DNA of 10,840 nucleotides from an archaeon (GCA_020057445.1 JAGVFV010000038.1:1-10840), one strand, 5' to 3'. Positions 1 through 7,419 are shown, counted from the stretch's first letter. Numbers and translations: made by a program. Notes: generated from the sequence alone by a model not told the origin.

Positions 1-798
1 ATAGTCCTTCTCCACACCCATAAGATTCTGCAACTCATAATCACCAGGCATCATCCCGAGCGGAATGACGACCTCCTTGAGGAAGCGAAGGATGGTGGCA
101 TCATGATGTGTTGCGAATTCCACATAGACCCCTTTGGCTGAAAGATATTGCCCGTGCCTGATCATCCTTTCAAAGATTATCTCACTATCCCTGAAGGCGA
201 GGTCCTTTGGCTCAATATAAATCCCCTTGCAGAGCCGTGCCCTCTCTCCTGCTTGGAACTCCCCCACATCAGAATCAGTCCTGAAAAGACAGTCTTGCAA
301 GACGGCGCCCAATGATGGATGAGTGCGTCTTTTCTTATGATACAATTCAAGTGTATCCTGTGTCCACCAATGCTGCTCCGCGTCAAAACCGCAGGCGAAA
401 CCGTGCAACTCTGCGTATCTGATCATGCCCTCTATGTTACTCTCCAAGACATCCTTGTCATACCAAAAATTGCCTTCATTATCCCTTTTTGAGGGAGTGA
501 AAGCGGATAATTTACTTGATATCGTTGGCTTTGCTTCAGGAGGGACAGTCAATTCATCAAGTGCATCGACGAGCGACGTATAGAGTTCGACAGTGTGCAT
601 TGCTTTCTCGATGGTATCAACTTCCTCACCAAGAACATCGATGGTCGACAATATGCGACGTTCATACCACAGTTTCTCGACCATCTTCACTGCGGCGGAA
701 ACACCCTGTCCGGCTACGTATGGACGAGCGAATGCCCTAATGACTTCCTTTGGCATCCGGTTAGCGACAACTGTCCTTACTTCCCGTCCTAACTCCAT
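1..798 (-). CDS. Proline dehydrogenase (PRODH/PutA-domain family), C-terminus cut by the window edge
   Basis: An open frame of 266 codons runs leftward from ATG at 798 and leaves the window at base 1 without a stop. Family members are FAD enzymes oxidising proline to pyrroline-5-carboxylate, the first step of proline breakdown. The translation follows the PRODH barrel order: ISSKLSAF (93-100), GFDAEQHWW near 137-145, GAVLQDCLFRT (164-173), RLCKGIYIEP (188-197), YVEFATHHD (225-233) and YELQNLMGV (254-262). The Lys of KLS, the VLQ..LFRT strand and the RLxKGxYxEP motif are the key matches. Roughly the last 40-60 residues, including the usual C-terminal helix that closes the active site, lie outside. 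The start fits a leaderless transcript: a TATA box is centred 28 bases upstream. The next gene upstream, on the same strand, ends at 875. Family assignment is from motif recognition; substrate specificity is not shown. Confidence 0.85.
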   Translation of the reverse strand, partial: MELGREVRTVVANRMPKEVIRAFARPYVAGQGVSAAVKMVEKLWYERRILSTIDVLGEEVDTIEKAMHTVELYTSLVDALDELTVPPEAKPTISSKLSAFTPSKRDNEGNFWYDKDVLESNIEGMIRYAELHGFACGFDAEQHWWTQDTLELYHKKRRTHPSLGAVLQDCLFRTDSDVGEFQAGERARLCKGIYIEPKDLAFRDSEIIFERMIRHGQYLSAKGVYVEFATHHDATILRFLKEVVIPLGMMPGDYELQNLMGVEKDY

Positions 799-821
799 AG
801 TGGTCAAGAAATGCCTGGCGC

Positions 822-830
822 TTTTTAAAT
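822..830 (-). promoter_or_regulatory. TATA box of the proline dehydrogenase gene
   Basis: On the minus strand this reads ATTTAAAAA, centred 28 bases before the ATG at 798. That spacing puts transcription start on or next to the start codon. Confidence 0.6.
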
Positions 831-874
831 ATTGTCCAATATGAGTTGGTTAGATCGTGGAATCAGAATGGGTT

Positions 875-1288
875 TCAAGTGTCGAAGAGCTTATCGATGT
901 ACTGCACCAGCTGGAGTGCGTCTGGATGGTTTTTATCTTCTTTATGGAGGAGGAAAAGCTGCTCGAGCTTTGGCCTTACCTCTCTTGCCAGATGCTCTGC
1001 TCTTGCGATAGTGTGTTCATAGCCGTACGCAGTTGTCAGATACTTCCCGAGAATTTCTTTCATCTTCTTTGCGTAGATTTCATTCGGATCATAGACGATC
1101 TCCCACAGGAGCACTTTTTTTTCATCTGTCTTCGCAATATGGGAATTGAAGAATTTCGCATACCAATAGTCTCCTTCGCCGACGATGGAAAAGCCAAAGT
1201 CCCGATCGACGATGATCCCTCCAATGTCTTTCATATCCTTCGCATGCTCATCCGCATTTAAAAATATTCTTATTCCCTGTTTGGGCAT
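875..1288 (-). CDS. Orphan protein of 137 aa
   Basis: I do not recognise this family. The frame encodes 137 residues, mixed alpha/beta in look, with an aromatic-rich central part (GEGDYWYAKFF near residues 37-47) and a charged helical C-terminal half containing HTIARAEHLAREVRPKLEQL. No signal peptide, membrane segment or metal motif is seen. The start at 1288 is bounded by an in-frame stop a few codons upstream. The opposite-strand frame of similar length (857-1261) is judged a shadow: it is rich in Cys, Phe and Leu and reads less like a folded protein. Transcription probably begins near 1301 from the TATA-like box shared with the divergent gene at 1355, leaving a short leader. The next gene on this strand, proline dehydrogenase, has its own promoter, so a functional link is not implied. 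Confidence 0.7.
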   Translation of the reverse strand: MPKQGIRIFLNADEHAKDMKDIGGIIVDRDFGFSIVGEGDYWYAKFFNSHIAKTDEKKVLLWEIVYDPNEIYAKKMKEILGKYLTTAYGYEHTIARAEHLAREVRPKLEQLFLLHKEDKNHPDALQLVQYIDKLFDT

Positions 1289-1321
1289 GGACTTTCGCCA
1301 ATACCTTCACCTGTCCAGACA

Positions 1322-1333
1322 ATATTTTTAAAG
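1322..1333. promoter_or_regulatory. Shared TATA element between two divergent genes
   Basis: The AT-rich stretch ATATTTTTAAAG reads as a TATA box on both strands. It is centred about 26 bases before the ATG at 1355 on the plus strand and about 40 bases before the ATG at 1288 on the minus strand. Confidence 0.5.
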
Positions 1334-1354
1334 CGCGTCCGCTTCATCACCATC

Positions 1355-1678
1355 ATGAAACAGAAAGCATGTCCCTGCCACCCGATCGAAATCCCTGAAC
1401 GCCGCAAGGTCATCTTCACAGACGGAAAAAAATATCCCTGGAAGATGGACCCGCATGGCTACTTCCTCGTCAAGGTCGAAAAAGGAATTATCTGCTGCGG
1501 CTTCGTCACTGCAAAGCACACCATGACCACCGAATTTCAGGGAAAAGACCCTCACGCGATGGTTAAGGAGATCACAAAGCAGAAGCTGTGCAACTCGGAC
1601 AACCTCGCCTACATCGCCCAGGAGCTCATGATCGCAAAAGAGTGCATGACCAACAACAAGAAATACGTGCAACGATGA
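1355..1678 (+). CDS. DUF4346-family protein, stand-alone small domain
   Basis: The 107-aa protein matches the DUF4346 domain as I remember it: DPHGYFLVKVEKG (32-44), then FQGKDPHAMVKEI (61-73), and LAYIAQELMIAKECM (84-98), the counterpart of the family's AYLGRELAKAE helix. In other archaea this domain occurs alone or joined to pterin/dihydropteroate-synthase-like proteins; its biochemical role is not settled. Here it stands alone with a Cys-rich start (residues 6, 8, 47, 48, 79, 97). The ATG lies about 26 bases after a TATA box, consistent with a leaderless message. Its TGA stop overlaps the ATG of the following phosphatase gene (ATGA), so the two are almost certainly co-transcribed and translationally coupled. 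The family call is from recall of the motif pattern. Confidence 0.7.
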   Translation: MKQKACPCHPIEIPERRKVIFTDGKKYPWKMDPHGYFLVKVEKGIICCGFVTAKHTMTTEFQGKDPHAMVKEITKQKLCNSDNLAYIAQELMIAKECMTNNKKYVQR

Positions 1679-2508
1679 GCCTCCTCAATGAGTGCATCAG
1701 CGCAGCAAGAGGTGCAGGACAACTCGCCCTAGACATCCGGAAAACAGCGTATAATATCTCCACGAAGCATGACAGGACGCTCGTCACCGACGCGGACCTT
1801 GCCGCCGACAAGTTCATCACGTCTGCGCTTGCACACCATAATATCCCATTCCTGACAGAGGAGACCGCGGATGACGTGAGACGGCTGTCGAGTGGCCGTC
1901 TCTTTCTCATCGATCCCATCGACGGTACCCAAGGATTCATCTCTGGTGAGAGCGAATTTGCCGTCATGATAGGGCTTGTAGAGGACAAGCTGCCCGTCCT
2001 TGGAGTCATCTATGACCCTGTCTCTGATATCCTCTATTATGCAGAAAAAGGATCAGGCGCATACATGAAAAAAGGCACTGAAAAACAACAGAGATTGCAA
2101 GTCTCGGACAAATCAAGCCTTCCCGACATGTGCCTCGTCATCCCGAGGCATTCCCGTTCTTTCATGCCAAGCACCCTTGTCGCCCATATGGGATCCAAGA
2201 CCATCCTTCGCTATGGCTCTTTCGGGCTTCGCGCCATGATGATCGCGCGAGGCGAAGCCGACTTTTTCGTCGTCATACCTGGAGTTGCTGCGCTCGGCTC
2301 AGAATGGGACACGGGCGCGCCTGAAATAATCCTTGCCGAGGCAGGAGGGAAGATGACGGATATCGCAGGAAACCCTCTCCTGTACAACCAAAAAGACGTG
2401 AAAAAAAAGGAAGGGATCCTTGCGAGCAACGGACAGATCCATCGTCTGCTCTTAGAGAAGATAGCCTCGTTCAAAGACGGTACAGCTGGTAATCCACAAA
2501 ACCCATAG
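1675..2508 (+). CDS. Inositol-monophosphatase superfamily phosphatase, CysQ-like
   Basis: A 277-aa protein of the Mg-dependent, lithium-sensitive phosphatase superfamily. Metal-binding motifs are intact: LVTDADLAAD (36-45), TEE (61-63), DPIDGTQGF (80-88) and WDTGAPEIIL (211-220). The layout LVTxAD, EE, DPxDGTxxF, WDxxAPE is closest to the CysQ branch (3'-phosphoadenosine 5'-phosphate nucleotidase), but inositol-1-phosphate and fructose-bisphosphate activities occur in archaeal relatives, so the substrate is left open. The start is the ATG at 1675, which overlaps the stop of the preceding DUF4346-like gene; the longer in-frame extension to 1588 lies wholly inside that gene and is rejected. The last 38 bases overlap the 3' end of the convergent membrane-protein gene. 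The full length agrees with the usual 250-280 residues. Confidence 0.88.
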   Translation: MSLLNECISAARGAGQLALDIRKTAYNISTKHDRTLVTDADLAADKFITSALAHHNIPFLTEETADDVRRLSSGRLFLIDPIDGTQGFISGESEFAVMIGLVEDKLPVLGVIYDPVSDILYYAEKGSGAYMKKGTEKQQRLQVSDKSSLPDMCLVIPRHSRSFMPSTLVAHMGSKTILRYGSFGLRAMMIARGEADFFVVIPGVAALGSEWDTGAPEIILAEAGGKMTDIAGNPLLYNQKDVKKKEGILASNGQIHRLLLEKIASFKDGTAGNPQNP

Positions 2509-2674
2509 ACGCCAAGGAAAGGCCGATGACGATCCAATCCAGGAAGAGGTAGGGAATGCCTACTGCAAATATCGGATTCTTATCCTGTAGGGAAAAAAGG
2601 CCTGCGAAGAACAGGATAAAAAAGACAAGATTCATCAACAGCAAGAGGAATACTACCTTTGTTCTCGTGTCCAT
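2471..2674 (-). CDS. Small two-helix membrane protein
   Basis: The 67-aa frame begins with a short charged tip (MDTRTK) followed by a hydrophobic stretch at about residues 7-28, a short polar linker (LQDKNP) and a second hydrophobic stretch at about 35-58, ending FVDYQLYRL. This is a helical hairpin in the membrane with both ends probably cytoplasmic. No family is recognised. Reality is supported by a good TATA box (minus strand ACTATAAAAAG, 2695-2705) centred 26 bases before the ATG, implying a leaderless message. Its 3' end overlaps the end of the phosphatase gene on the other strand by 38 bases, and its promoter overlaps the arginyl-tRNA synthetase stop codon. Confidence 0.6.
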   Translation of the reverse strand: MDTRTKVVFLLLLMNLVFFILFFAGLFSLQDKNPIFAVGIPYLFLDWIVIGLSLASMGFVDYQLYRL

Positions 2675-2694
2675 GAAGCGAGGAATGCGTTGCT

Positions 2695-2705
2695 CTTTTT
2701 ATAGT
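2695..2705 (-). promoter_or_regulatory. TATA box of the small membrane protein gene
   Basis: Minus-strand ACTATAAAAAG, centred 26 bases before the ATG at 2674 and abutting the synthetase stop codon at 2706-2708. Confidence 0.55.
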
Positions 2706-4394
2706 TTACATCTCCTCAGGCGCCTCGATGCCGAGAAGCGAGAGCCCTTCTGCAACAATGTCACGGACACAGGATATCAGGACGAGCTTGGCATTCCTCA
2801 TGTTCTCTCCTGACTTCAGGATAGGAACCTCATGATAGTAATTGTTCACCTCTTGGCAGAGCGAGAGAAGGTAACGTGCGACAAGCGCAGGCTTGTACTG
2901 CAGAGCGGCATCACCGATGACTGTCGGGAAGGCCAATAATGCCTTGATGATCCCCTTTTCCTTCTCTTCCTGCAAGAGACCATACTGCACTTCTTTTGGG
3001 ATCTTTTTCCCTGCCTTTCTGATGATAGAGCATATCCTCGCGTGCGTGTACTGGATATATGGGCCGGTCTCGCCTTCGAACTCCACAGCCTTCTCGACCT
3101 GGAAACTGATCTCCTTATGCGGGTCATGCACGATCATGCCAAACTTCACTCCTGCAAGAGCGATGCTTTCTGCTGTCTTTTTCTTCTTTGCCGCCGGCCA
3201 TCCCTCATGACGGCTCTCCACTTCCTTTTCTGCCTGCGCCACAACCTTCTTGATGAGGTCTTCTGCAGTGATCAATTCCCCTTCTCTTGAGCTGATCTTG
3301 CCTCCTGCAAGCGTGACAACACCGTATGGAAGGTGAAAGCAGTTCTTGCTCTGTGCAAATCCCATCAGTTCCAATGTCTTGAACAACTGCTGGAAATACA
3401 ATGTCTGTTCAGAGCCTACCACATAAAGGCTCTTTTCAATTCCAAACTTCTCAAACTTGATCTTCGCAAGCGCGAGATCCTTTGTCGAATATAATGCAGT
3501 GCCATCTTTCTTGAGAAGGAGAAACACCCCAAGACCTACCTTTTCAAGATCAATGATGATTGCGCCTTCGCTCTCCTTTGCAAGACCTGCCTTGACAAGC
3601 GAATGCACCATCTCCTTTCCTGGCTTTTCCATCTGGCTCTCAAAAAAATATTCATCGAACTTCACGCCAAGCGTCCTATATATGACCTCGAAATCGTCAA
3701 GTGAATACTTCCTCGTCTTCTCCCACAATGACAGTAATTTTTTGTCTCCATCCTCAAGCTGCTTCAAGACATCTTGCACTTCCTCTGCGTATTCTTCCTT
3801 TTCAGCAATCTTCTTGTTCGCTTTTTGGTAGATTCTCCCAAGCCAGGCGCCCTTTGCTTTCAGAGGGATATTTTCCTTGTTGAACTTCGTCAGGTACCAC
3901 ACTGATTTTGCCACATGCGTTCCGATATCTCCCTGATAGTTCGCAGCAAAGACACTAAAACCGTCAAAGCGCAAGATATTGACGAGCGCCTGCCCAAGGA
4001 GCGTCCCCCGGAGATGCCCGACGTGGAATGCCTTATGCGTGTTCACCTGGCAGTATTCCACCATCACGCGCTCCTTCTTCGCTACTCCCTTGCCATAACT
4101 TCCTTTCCTTATCTTGGCAAGCGTCTTCTCTGCAAGATCCTCCTTGCTGAAGAAAAAATTCACATACGCCCCCTTGACCTCGACCTTTGCGACTGATTTT
4201 GGCAAGGACATGATCTTGACTATGTCTTCTGCGATCTTCTGCGGAGACTTCTTCAGTTCCTTCGCAAGAGAAAAACAAGGAAAAGCAAGATCGCCAAATT
4301 CCGGATCAGGCGGAGATTCGAGCAGGGGCAAGATGTCCTCTTCCTTCTTCTTGAGCGCCTTTGCGAGCATGCTTACAATTTCTTCTTTGAACAT
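2706..4394 (-). CDS. argS: Arginyl-tRNA synthetase
   Basis: A class I aminoacyl-tRNA synthetase charging tRNA-Arg, 562 aa, within the usual range. From the ATG at 4394: N-terminal additional domain (about 1-85, with PEFGDLAFPCF), catalytic Rossmann core with the HIGH-type motif HVGHLRG at 124-130, the GDIGTH signature near 155-160, and the KMSKS-type loop as KISSREG at 366-372. A helical anticodon-binding (DALR) domain occupies about the last 120 residues, with EGETGPYIQYTHARICSI at its start. A GTG four codons earlier (4406) would add MSAI, but it lies only 17 bases from the TATA centre, whereas the ATG lies 29 bases away, so the ATG is preferred. It is a single-gene unit with its own promoter. 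Confidence 0.97.
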   Translation of the reverse strand: MFKEEIVSMLAKALKKKEEDILPLLESPPDPEFGDLAFPCFSLAKELKKSPQKIAEDIVKIMSLPKSVAKVEVKGAYVNFFFSKEDLAEKTLAKIRKGSYGKGVAKKERVMVEYCQVNTHKAFHVGHLRGTLLGQALVNILRFDGFSVFAANYQGDIGTHVAKSVWYLTKFNKENIPLKAKGAWLGRIYQKANKKIAEKEEYAEEVQDVLKQLEDGDKKLLSLWEKTRKYSLDDFEVIYRTLGVKFDEYFFESQMEKPGKEMVHSLVKAGLAKESEGAIIIDLEKVGLGVFLLLKKDGTALYSTKDLALAKIKFEKFGIEKSLYVVGSEQTLYFQQLFKTLELMGFAQSKNCFHLPYGVVTLAGGKISSREGELITAEDLIKKVVAQAEKEVESRHEGWPAAKKKKTAESIALAGVKFGMIVHDPHKEISFQVEKAVEFEGETGPYIQYTHARICSIIRKAGKKIPKEVQYGLLQEEKEKGIIKALLAFPTVIGDAALQYKPALVARYLLSLCQEVNNYYHEVPILKSGENMRNAKLVLISCVRDIVAEGLSLLGIEAPEEM

Positions 4395-4418
4395 GATAGC
4401 ACTCACCCTATTTGCTTG

Positions 4419-4427
4419 ATTTTAAAT
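4419..4427 (-). promoter_or_regulatory. TATA box of argS
   Basis: Minus-strand ATTTAAAAT centred 29 bases before the ATG at 4394. This spacing selects that ATG over the upstream GTG. Confidence 0.55.
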
Positions 4428-4440
4428 GTTGCGATTATAA

Positions 4441-4806
4441 TTATGGACAATGCGCTTCATCCTGTTTTTTTCTCCAATACATGCCCATGGCGTCGTATCC
4501 TTTTTCTTTTCTCATATGCGCCCGCTCGTCTTCCATCTCCTCGAACTTGGCCAAGTCTGCATCACATGGCAAATCATAATATGTCTGGAGAAAGAGGATT
4601 GTCGCATCTTCTGCAGGGCCGAAAATATTAATCCTAGAAATGACATTCTTCCTGCGGAAGATGCTCTCCTCAACGATCTTACGCAAATTGAATCTCTCGA
4701 TCAATGTCAAGTCCAAGCCAGTGAGACGATCGATAAGACTCAACGCAATTGTGTATTCTGCATTGACATCAAAATCCCATGAAGATTCCATCGTCAGATC
4801 TTTCAC
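4441..4806 (-). CDS. Orphan protein of up to 121 aa, coupled to the eS6 gene
   Basis: No family is recognised. The frame can begin at a GTG (4806) overlapping the eS6 stop codon (GTGA), or at an ATG five codons in (4791) giving 116 aa starting MESSWDFD; the sequence does not decide. The N-terminal half looks helical and ordered (AEYTIALSLIDRLTGLDL), the middle contains a basic stretch IFRRKNVISRINIFGP, and the C-terminal third is acidic then basic (KFEEMEDERAHMRKEKG), ending in DEAHCP. No membrane segments. Overlap with the ribosomal gene and the lack of a visible promoter argue for co-transcription and translational coupling, so it may be made in proportion to ribosomes. A translation or ribosome-related role is inference from context only. 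Confidence 0.7.
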   Translation of the reverse strand: MKDLTMESSWDFDVNAEYTIALSLIDRLTGLDLTLIERFNLRKIVEESIFRRKNVISRINIFGPAEDATILFLQTYYDLPCDADLAKFEEMEDERAHMRKEKGYDAMGMYWRKKQDEAHCP

Positions 4807-5270
4807 TCTTTCTTCGGCTTCGCTGCCTTCTTGGGCTTTTCTTCCTTTGGTTTTTCGTCCTTAGGAGTGCCTTCAGCCGCCTCAGGAGCTTCACCTTCAG
4901 GAGCCTTTGGCTCGAGAGGCGCCTTCCCATGCTTCTTGATCGTGAGATTGACCTGGGCAGTCTTCTGGTAGATGGTATTTCCCGCGACGGTCTTACGCCG
5001 ACGAAGCCCACGCACGTCATTCCTGATGCCGACTCCTGATGTGATGAGGATCTTCTTCCTCATCGTGCCTTCGACATCCTTTCGCATGGGAAAGCCGCAA
5101 TAATCAGACCCGCCGTTGATGGTGAACGTATACCCGTCGAGACTGAAAGCTTCACCGCCAATCTCCTGTCCTAACTTCTTGCCGAGAAAAGGCGTGCACT
5201 CTTCGTCTTTCAGAACCCGCTTGTGTGTCTTTCCTGTCTTAGGATCCCCTATGTTTATCTTCAATTCCAT
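4803..5270 (-). CDS. rps6e: 30S ribosomal protein eS6 (S6e) with a charged C-terminal tail
   Basis: A 155-aa protein of the archaeal/eukaryotic small-subunit protein S6e. The family N-terminus MELKINIGDPKTGKT, the central DGYTFTINGGSDYCGFPM (45-62) and the basic RKKILITSGVGIRNDVRGLRR region are all present. The ATG at 5270 was chosen because it gives the family N-terminus; the frame is open much further upstream but without S6e similarity. A GGGAGG Shine-Dalgarno lies about 11 bases upstream. The globular part ends near residue 114 and is followed by about 40 residues made almost only of Lys, Glu, Pro and Ala, a low-complexity tail. Transcription probably begins near 5366, giving a leader of about 96 nt with a GC-rich hairpin. 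The downstream orphan gene overlaps the stop codon. Confidence 0.93.
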   Translation of the reverse strand: MELKINIGDPKTGKTHKRVLKDEECTPFLGKKLGQEIGGEAFSLDGYTFTINGGSDYCGFPMRKDVEGTMRKKILITSGVGIRNDVRGLRRRKTVAGNTIYQKTAQVNLTIKKHGKAPLEPKAPEGEAPEAAEGTPKDEKPKEEKPKKAAKPKKE

Positions 5271-5312
5271 GGTAACGTCCTCCCGAGCGAAACAGCTTAC
5301 AGCCGACTGAAC

Positions 5313-5330
5313 GCGGCGAACTGCCGCCGC
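5313..5330 (-). promoter_or_regulatory. GC-rich hairpin in the eS6 mRNA leader
   Basis: A perfect 6-bp inverted repeat GCGGCG/CGCCGC with a 6-nt loop lies in the predicted 5' leader of the eS6 message, roughly 40-60 bases before the start codon. Ribosomal protein leaders often carry autoregulatory structures; that role here is only a suggestion. Confidence 0.4.
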
Positions 5331-5386
5331 ATGCTTCAGCAAGCCTTTGTGCTCCCTCAGCGTTAACACTAGACGGAAATGGCAAG

Positions 5387-5398
5387 TATTTAAAAAGG
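5387..5398. promoter_or_regulatory. TATA element between eS6 and NOG1 genes
   Basis: TATTTAAAAAGG is centred 28 bases before the NOG1 ATG at 5419. The core is near-palindromic (minus-strand TTTTTAAATA), and no other TATA-like box is seen for eS6, so it may serve both directions. Confidence 0.55.
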
Positions 5399-5418
5399 TT
5401 GCTGGATTTTCAAGGACC

Positions 5419-6339
5419 ATGAACTTCCAGACGCTTCCGACAGCAGGGACGAGCATGCGATACCTCGACCACGCCTTTTCGCAGTCGAAAAAGCGAGGGA
5501 GGGGAGAACTTCCTGCTGTACGCCTCGACATTGTCAAGGAATGCCTCACCTCGCAACTCACCATGGTCCTAACAGCATACCCTTCCTTCAACTCCCTTCC
5601 CCCATTCTATGCCGAACTTTCCACGGCAACACTTGACATTCCGCAAGTCAAGGCCGCGCTCGCCTCAATCTCCTGGTGCATAAGGAAGATAGCAGAGCTT
5701 ACCAAGATATACAAGACCCGCATACGCAGATCAAAAAGCAAAACAACAGGAAACAAGCACTTTTCAGAGTATTACGGAAGGATATCAAGCCTCCTTGAAC
5801 GGCTGGACAAGCACTTCATCATCCTCGACAGGACCAGGCGCGCCATGAGGGATTGGCCTGACATCAAAGAACTTTTCACCGTAGCGATCGCGGGATTCCC
5901 AAACGTGGGCAAGTCAACACTCCTCTCTAAAGTCACCCCTGCGCGCCCGAACATCAAAGCCTACGCATTCACCACAACAACGCTCAACGTCGGATACCTC
6001 TCCTACGAATACCACAGGATCCAGCTCATCGACACGCCAGGGACGCTTGCTCGCCCAGAGAAGATGAACGCGGTAGAGCGGCAGGCATACCTTGCGATAA
6101 AACATGCTGCACACATGGTCATCTTTGTCTTCGACCCGACAATGGAAAAGGAAAAACAGCTCTTGCTCTACCACAAGATACGGAAGGAATTCCACGGCCC
6201 ATTCATCATCTATGTCTCAAAGACAGACCTATCTTCGCCTCCAGAACTTCCCTTTCCCTTCGCCTCCTCAATCGACGAAATCAAAGAGCTGATCCTGCAC
6301 TCATTCAAGAAGACACACTTTTACGAGCTTGGCAAGTGA
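5419..6339 (+). CDS. NOG1-type GTPase (Obg-like, ribosome assembly)
   Basis: A 306-aa GTPase with the arrangement of archaeal NOG1: a helical N-terminal domain (about 1-150) with the SWCIRKIAELTKIYK segment, then a G domain. G1 is GFPNVGKST (159-167), the switch region is AYAFTTTTLNVG (181-192), G3 is DTPG (205-208) and G4 is SKTD (267-270). NOG1 proteins act in large-subunit assembly in eukaryotes; the archaeal protein is thought to act similarly. G4 reads SKTD rather than NKxD, a deviation at the residue that normally contacts the guanine base. The ATG at 5419 is supported by a TATA box centred 28 bases upstream; a 24-codon upstream extension would span that promoter. The gene is divergent from eS6 and its stop exactly abuts the convergent MscS stop. 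Confidence 0.85.
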   Translation: MNFQTLPTAGTSMRYLDHAFSQSKKRGRGELPAVRLDIVKECLTSQLTMVLTAYPSFNSLPPFYAELSTATLDIPQVKAALASISWCIRKIAELTKIYKTRIRRSKSKTTGNKHFSEYYGRISSLLERLDKHFIILDRTRRAMRDWPDIKELFTVAIAGFPNVGKSTLLSKVTPARPNIKAYAFTTTTLNVGYLSYEYHRIQLIDTPGTLARPEKMNAVERQAYLAIKHAAHMVIFVFDPTMEKEKQLLLYHKIRKEFHGPFIIYVSKTDLSSPPELPFPFASSIDEIKELILHSFKKTHFYELGK

Positions 6340-7419
6340 TCAGAGAAGCTTCTTCATCTCCTTTGCCTCTTTTCCATGCAAAGGGACGGAATACGACACT
6401 TTCATAGGATAGGGGATGATGATCTTATGCTTTCTCAACGTCAGATATGTCCTTGTCGTCAGGTCATCCTTCAGATCCTCAAGGTCCCTGATCGAACGGA
6501 ACCTGGTGAACACTTCAAGCCGGAACTCCAATCCATATTCTCCCATCTTGGCCATCTTCACATCAGGAGCTGGCTGGTGCAAGACATCCTTGATGCACAA
6601 TGCCTCCTCGCACACCACCTTTGCCACCTTCAGCGGGTCAGAACCATACGCGACATTGAACAGGATATCCACACGCAGGAGGTTTGTCGGCTGGGAGTAA
6701 TTCATGATCTTCGCATTTGCCAAGATGCCATTTGGGATGGTCACGATCTTCTCCTCATGGGTCAGGATCCGCGTGCTCCGAAGGTTTATCATGACAACCT
6801 CTCCGATATCACCGGTCTCAAGCTGGATGACATCTCCTGCCTTGAACGTCCTATCCATGATCAATGAGATGCCGCCAAAGACATCTTCAAGAGAATCCTT
6901 CAAAGCAAGCCCGAGGATGATCCCCACAATCCCTATGCTTGCAAGAAGCGTCCAGATCTGCACTCCCCATACCTGCAGGATGACGATGAAACCGATCAAA
7001 GCCAACACAATCTTCACGACACTATGAGTAACGGGTAGGATCTCCTCCTGGAACTGGATGCCCTTCCTCTTCGTCATGTGGCTGCCCCACACCTCAAGGA
7101 GGAAATGGGCGATCTCTATGATGAACAGCGTGAAAAGGAAGACGATGATAGTGTGCAGCGCCCGGAACAAGACATTGTCGACAACCAGGAATTTCTGGAA
7201 GACGACATCAACCCCGATCAGCGTCATGACAAGGATGAAGATGCCCTCTGCCCGATGGATGGACTTATCCTTCTTGATATACTGCTTGTTCAGGAACTTC
7301 TTCACAGCGCCACGAAGGACAACCATGGTCAGCAAAACGACGAGCACGAGAAGTGCGAGGACGACCAAGACGTAGACCCACTCCAGAGCAAATATGGATG
7401 ATATGCGTTCAATCCCCAT
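6340..7419 (-). CDS. MscS-family mechanosensitive ion channel
   Basis: A 359-aa membrane protein. Hydrophobic segments are seen at about 12-36, 58-80, 87-110, 128-151 and 155-172; the last continues into the pore-lining helix region and the LKDSLEDVFGGISLIMDR motif (173-190) typical of MscS at the membrane/beta-domain border. The beta domain follows with FKAGDVIQLETGDIGEVVMINLRSTRI (starts 192) and VTIPNGILANAKIMNYS, then the alpha/beta C-terminal domain to about 345. Such channels open under membrane tension and release solutes on hypo-osmotic shock. Five helices rather than three place it with the medium-length members. The ATG at 7419 is preferred over the one at 7434 because the TATA box is centred 26 bases from it. 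Its stop directly adjoins that of NOG1. Confidence 0.93.
   Translation of the reverse strand: MGIERISSIFALEWVYVLVVLALLVLVVLLTMVVLRGAVKKFLNKQYIKKDKSIHRAEGIFILVMTLIGVDVVFQKFLVVDNVLFRALHTIIVFLFTLFIIEIAHFLLEVWGSHMTKRKGIQFQEEILPVTHSVVKIVLALIGFIVILQVWGVQIWTLLASIGIVGIILGLALKDSLEDVFGGISLIMDRTFKAGDVIQLETGDIGEVVMINLRSTRILTHEEKIVTIPNGILANAKIMNYSQPTNLLRVDILFNVAYGSDPLKVAKVVCEEALCIKDVLHQPAPDVKMAKMGEYGLEFRLEVFTRFRSIRDLEDLKDDLTTRTYLTLRKHKIIIPYPMKVSYSVPLHGKEAKEMKKLL

Noticed and set aside
857..1261. Plus-strand open frame of 134 codons
   Set aside because: Shadow of the leftward 137-aa gene; composition is Cys/Phe/Leu-rich and it lacks a convincing start signal.
1588..1674. N-terminal extension of the phosphatase
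   Set aside because: It lies inside the upstream gene in another frame and has no family similarity; the ATG at 1675 starts at the family N-terminus.
6344..6353. AGAAGCTTCT palindrome at the NOG1/MscS junction as a terminator
   Set aside because: It lies within the MscS coding end and is too short with no loop; archaeal terminators are mainly T-rich tracts.
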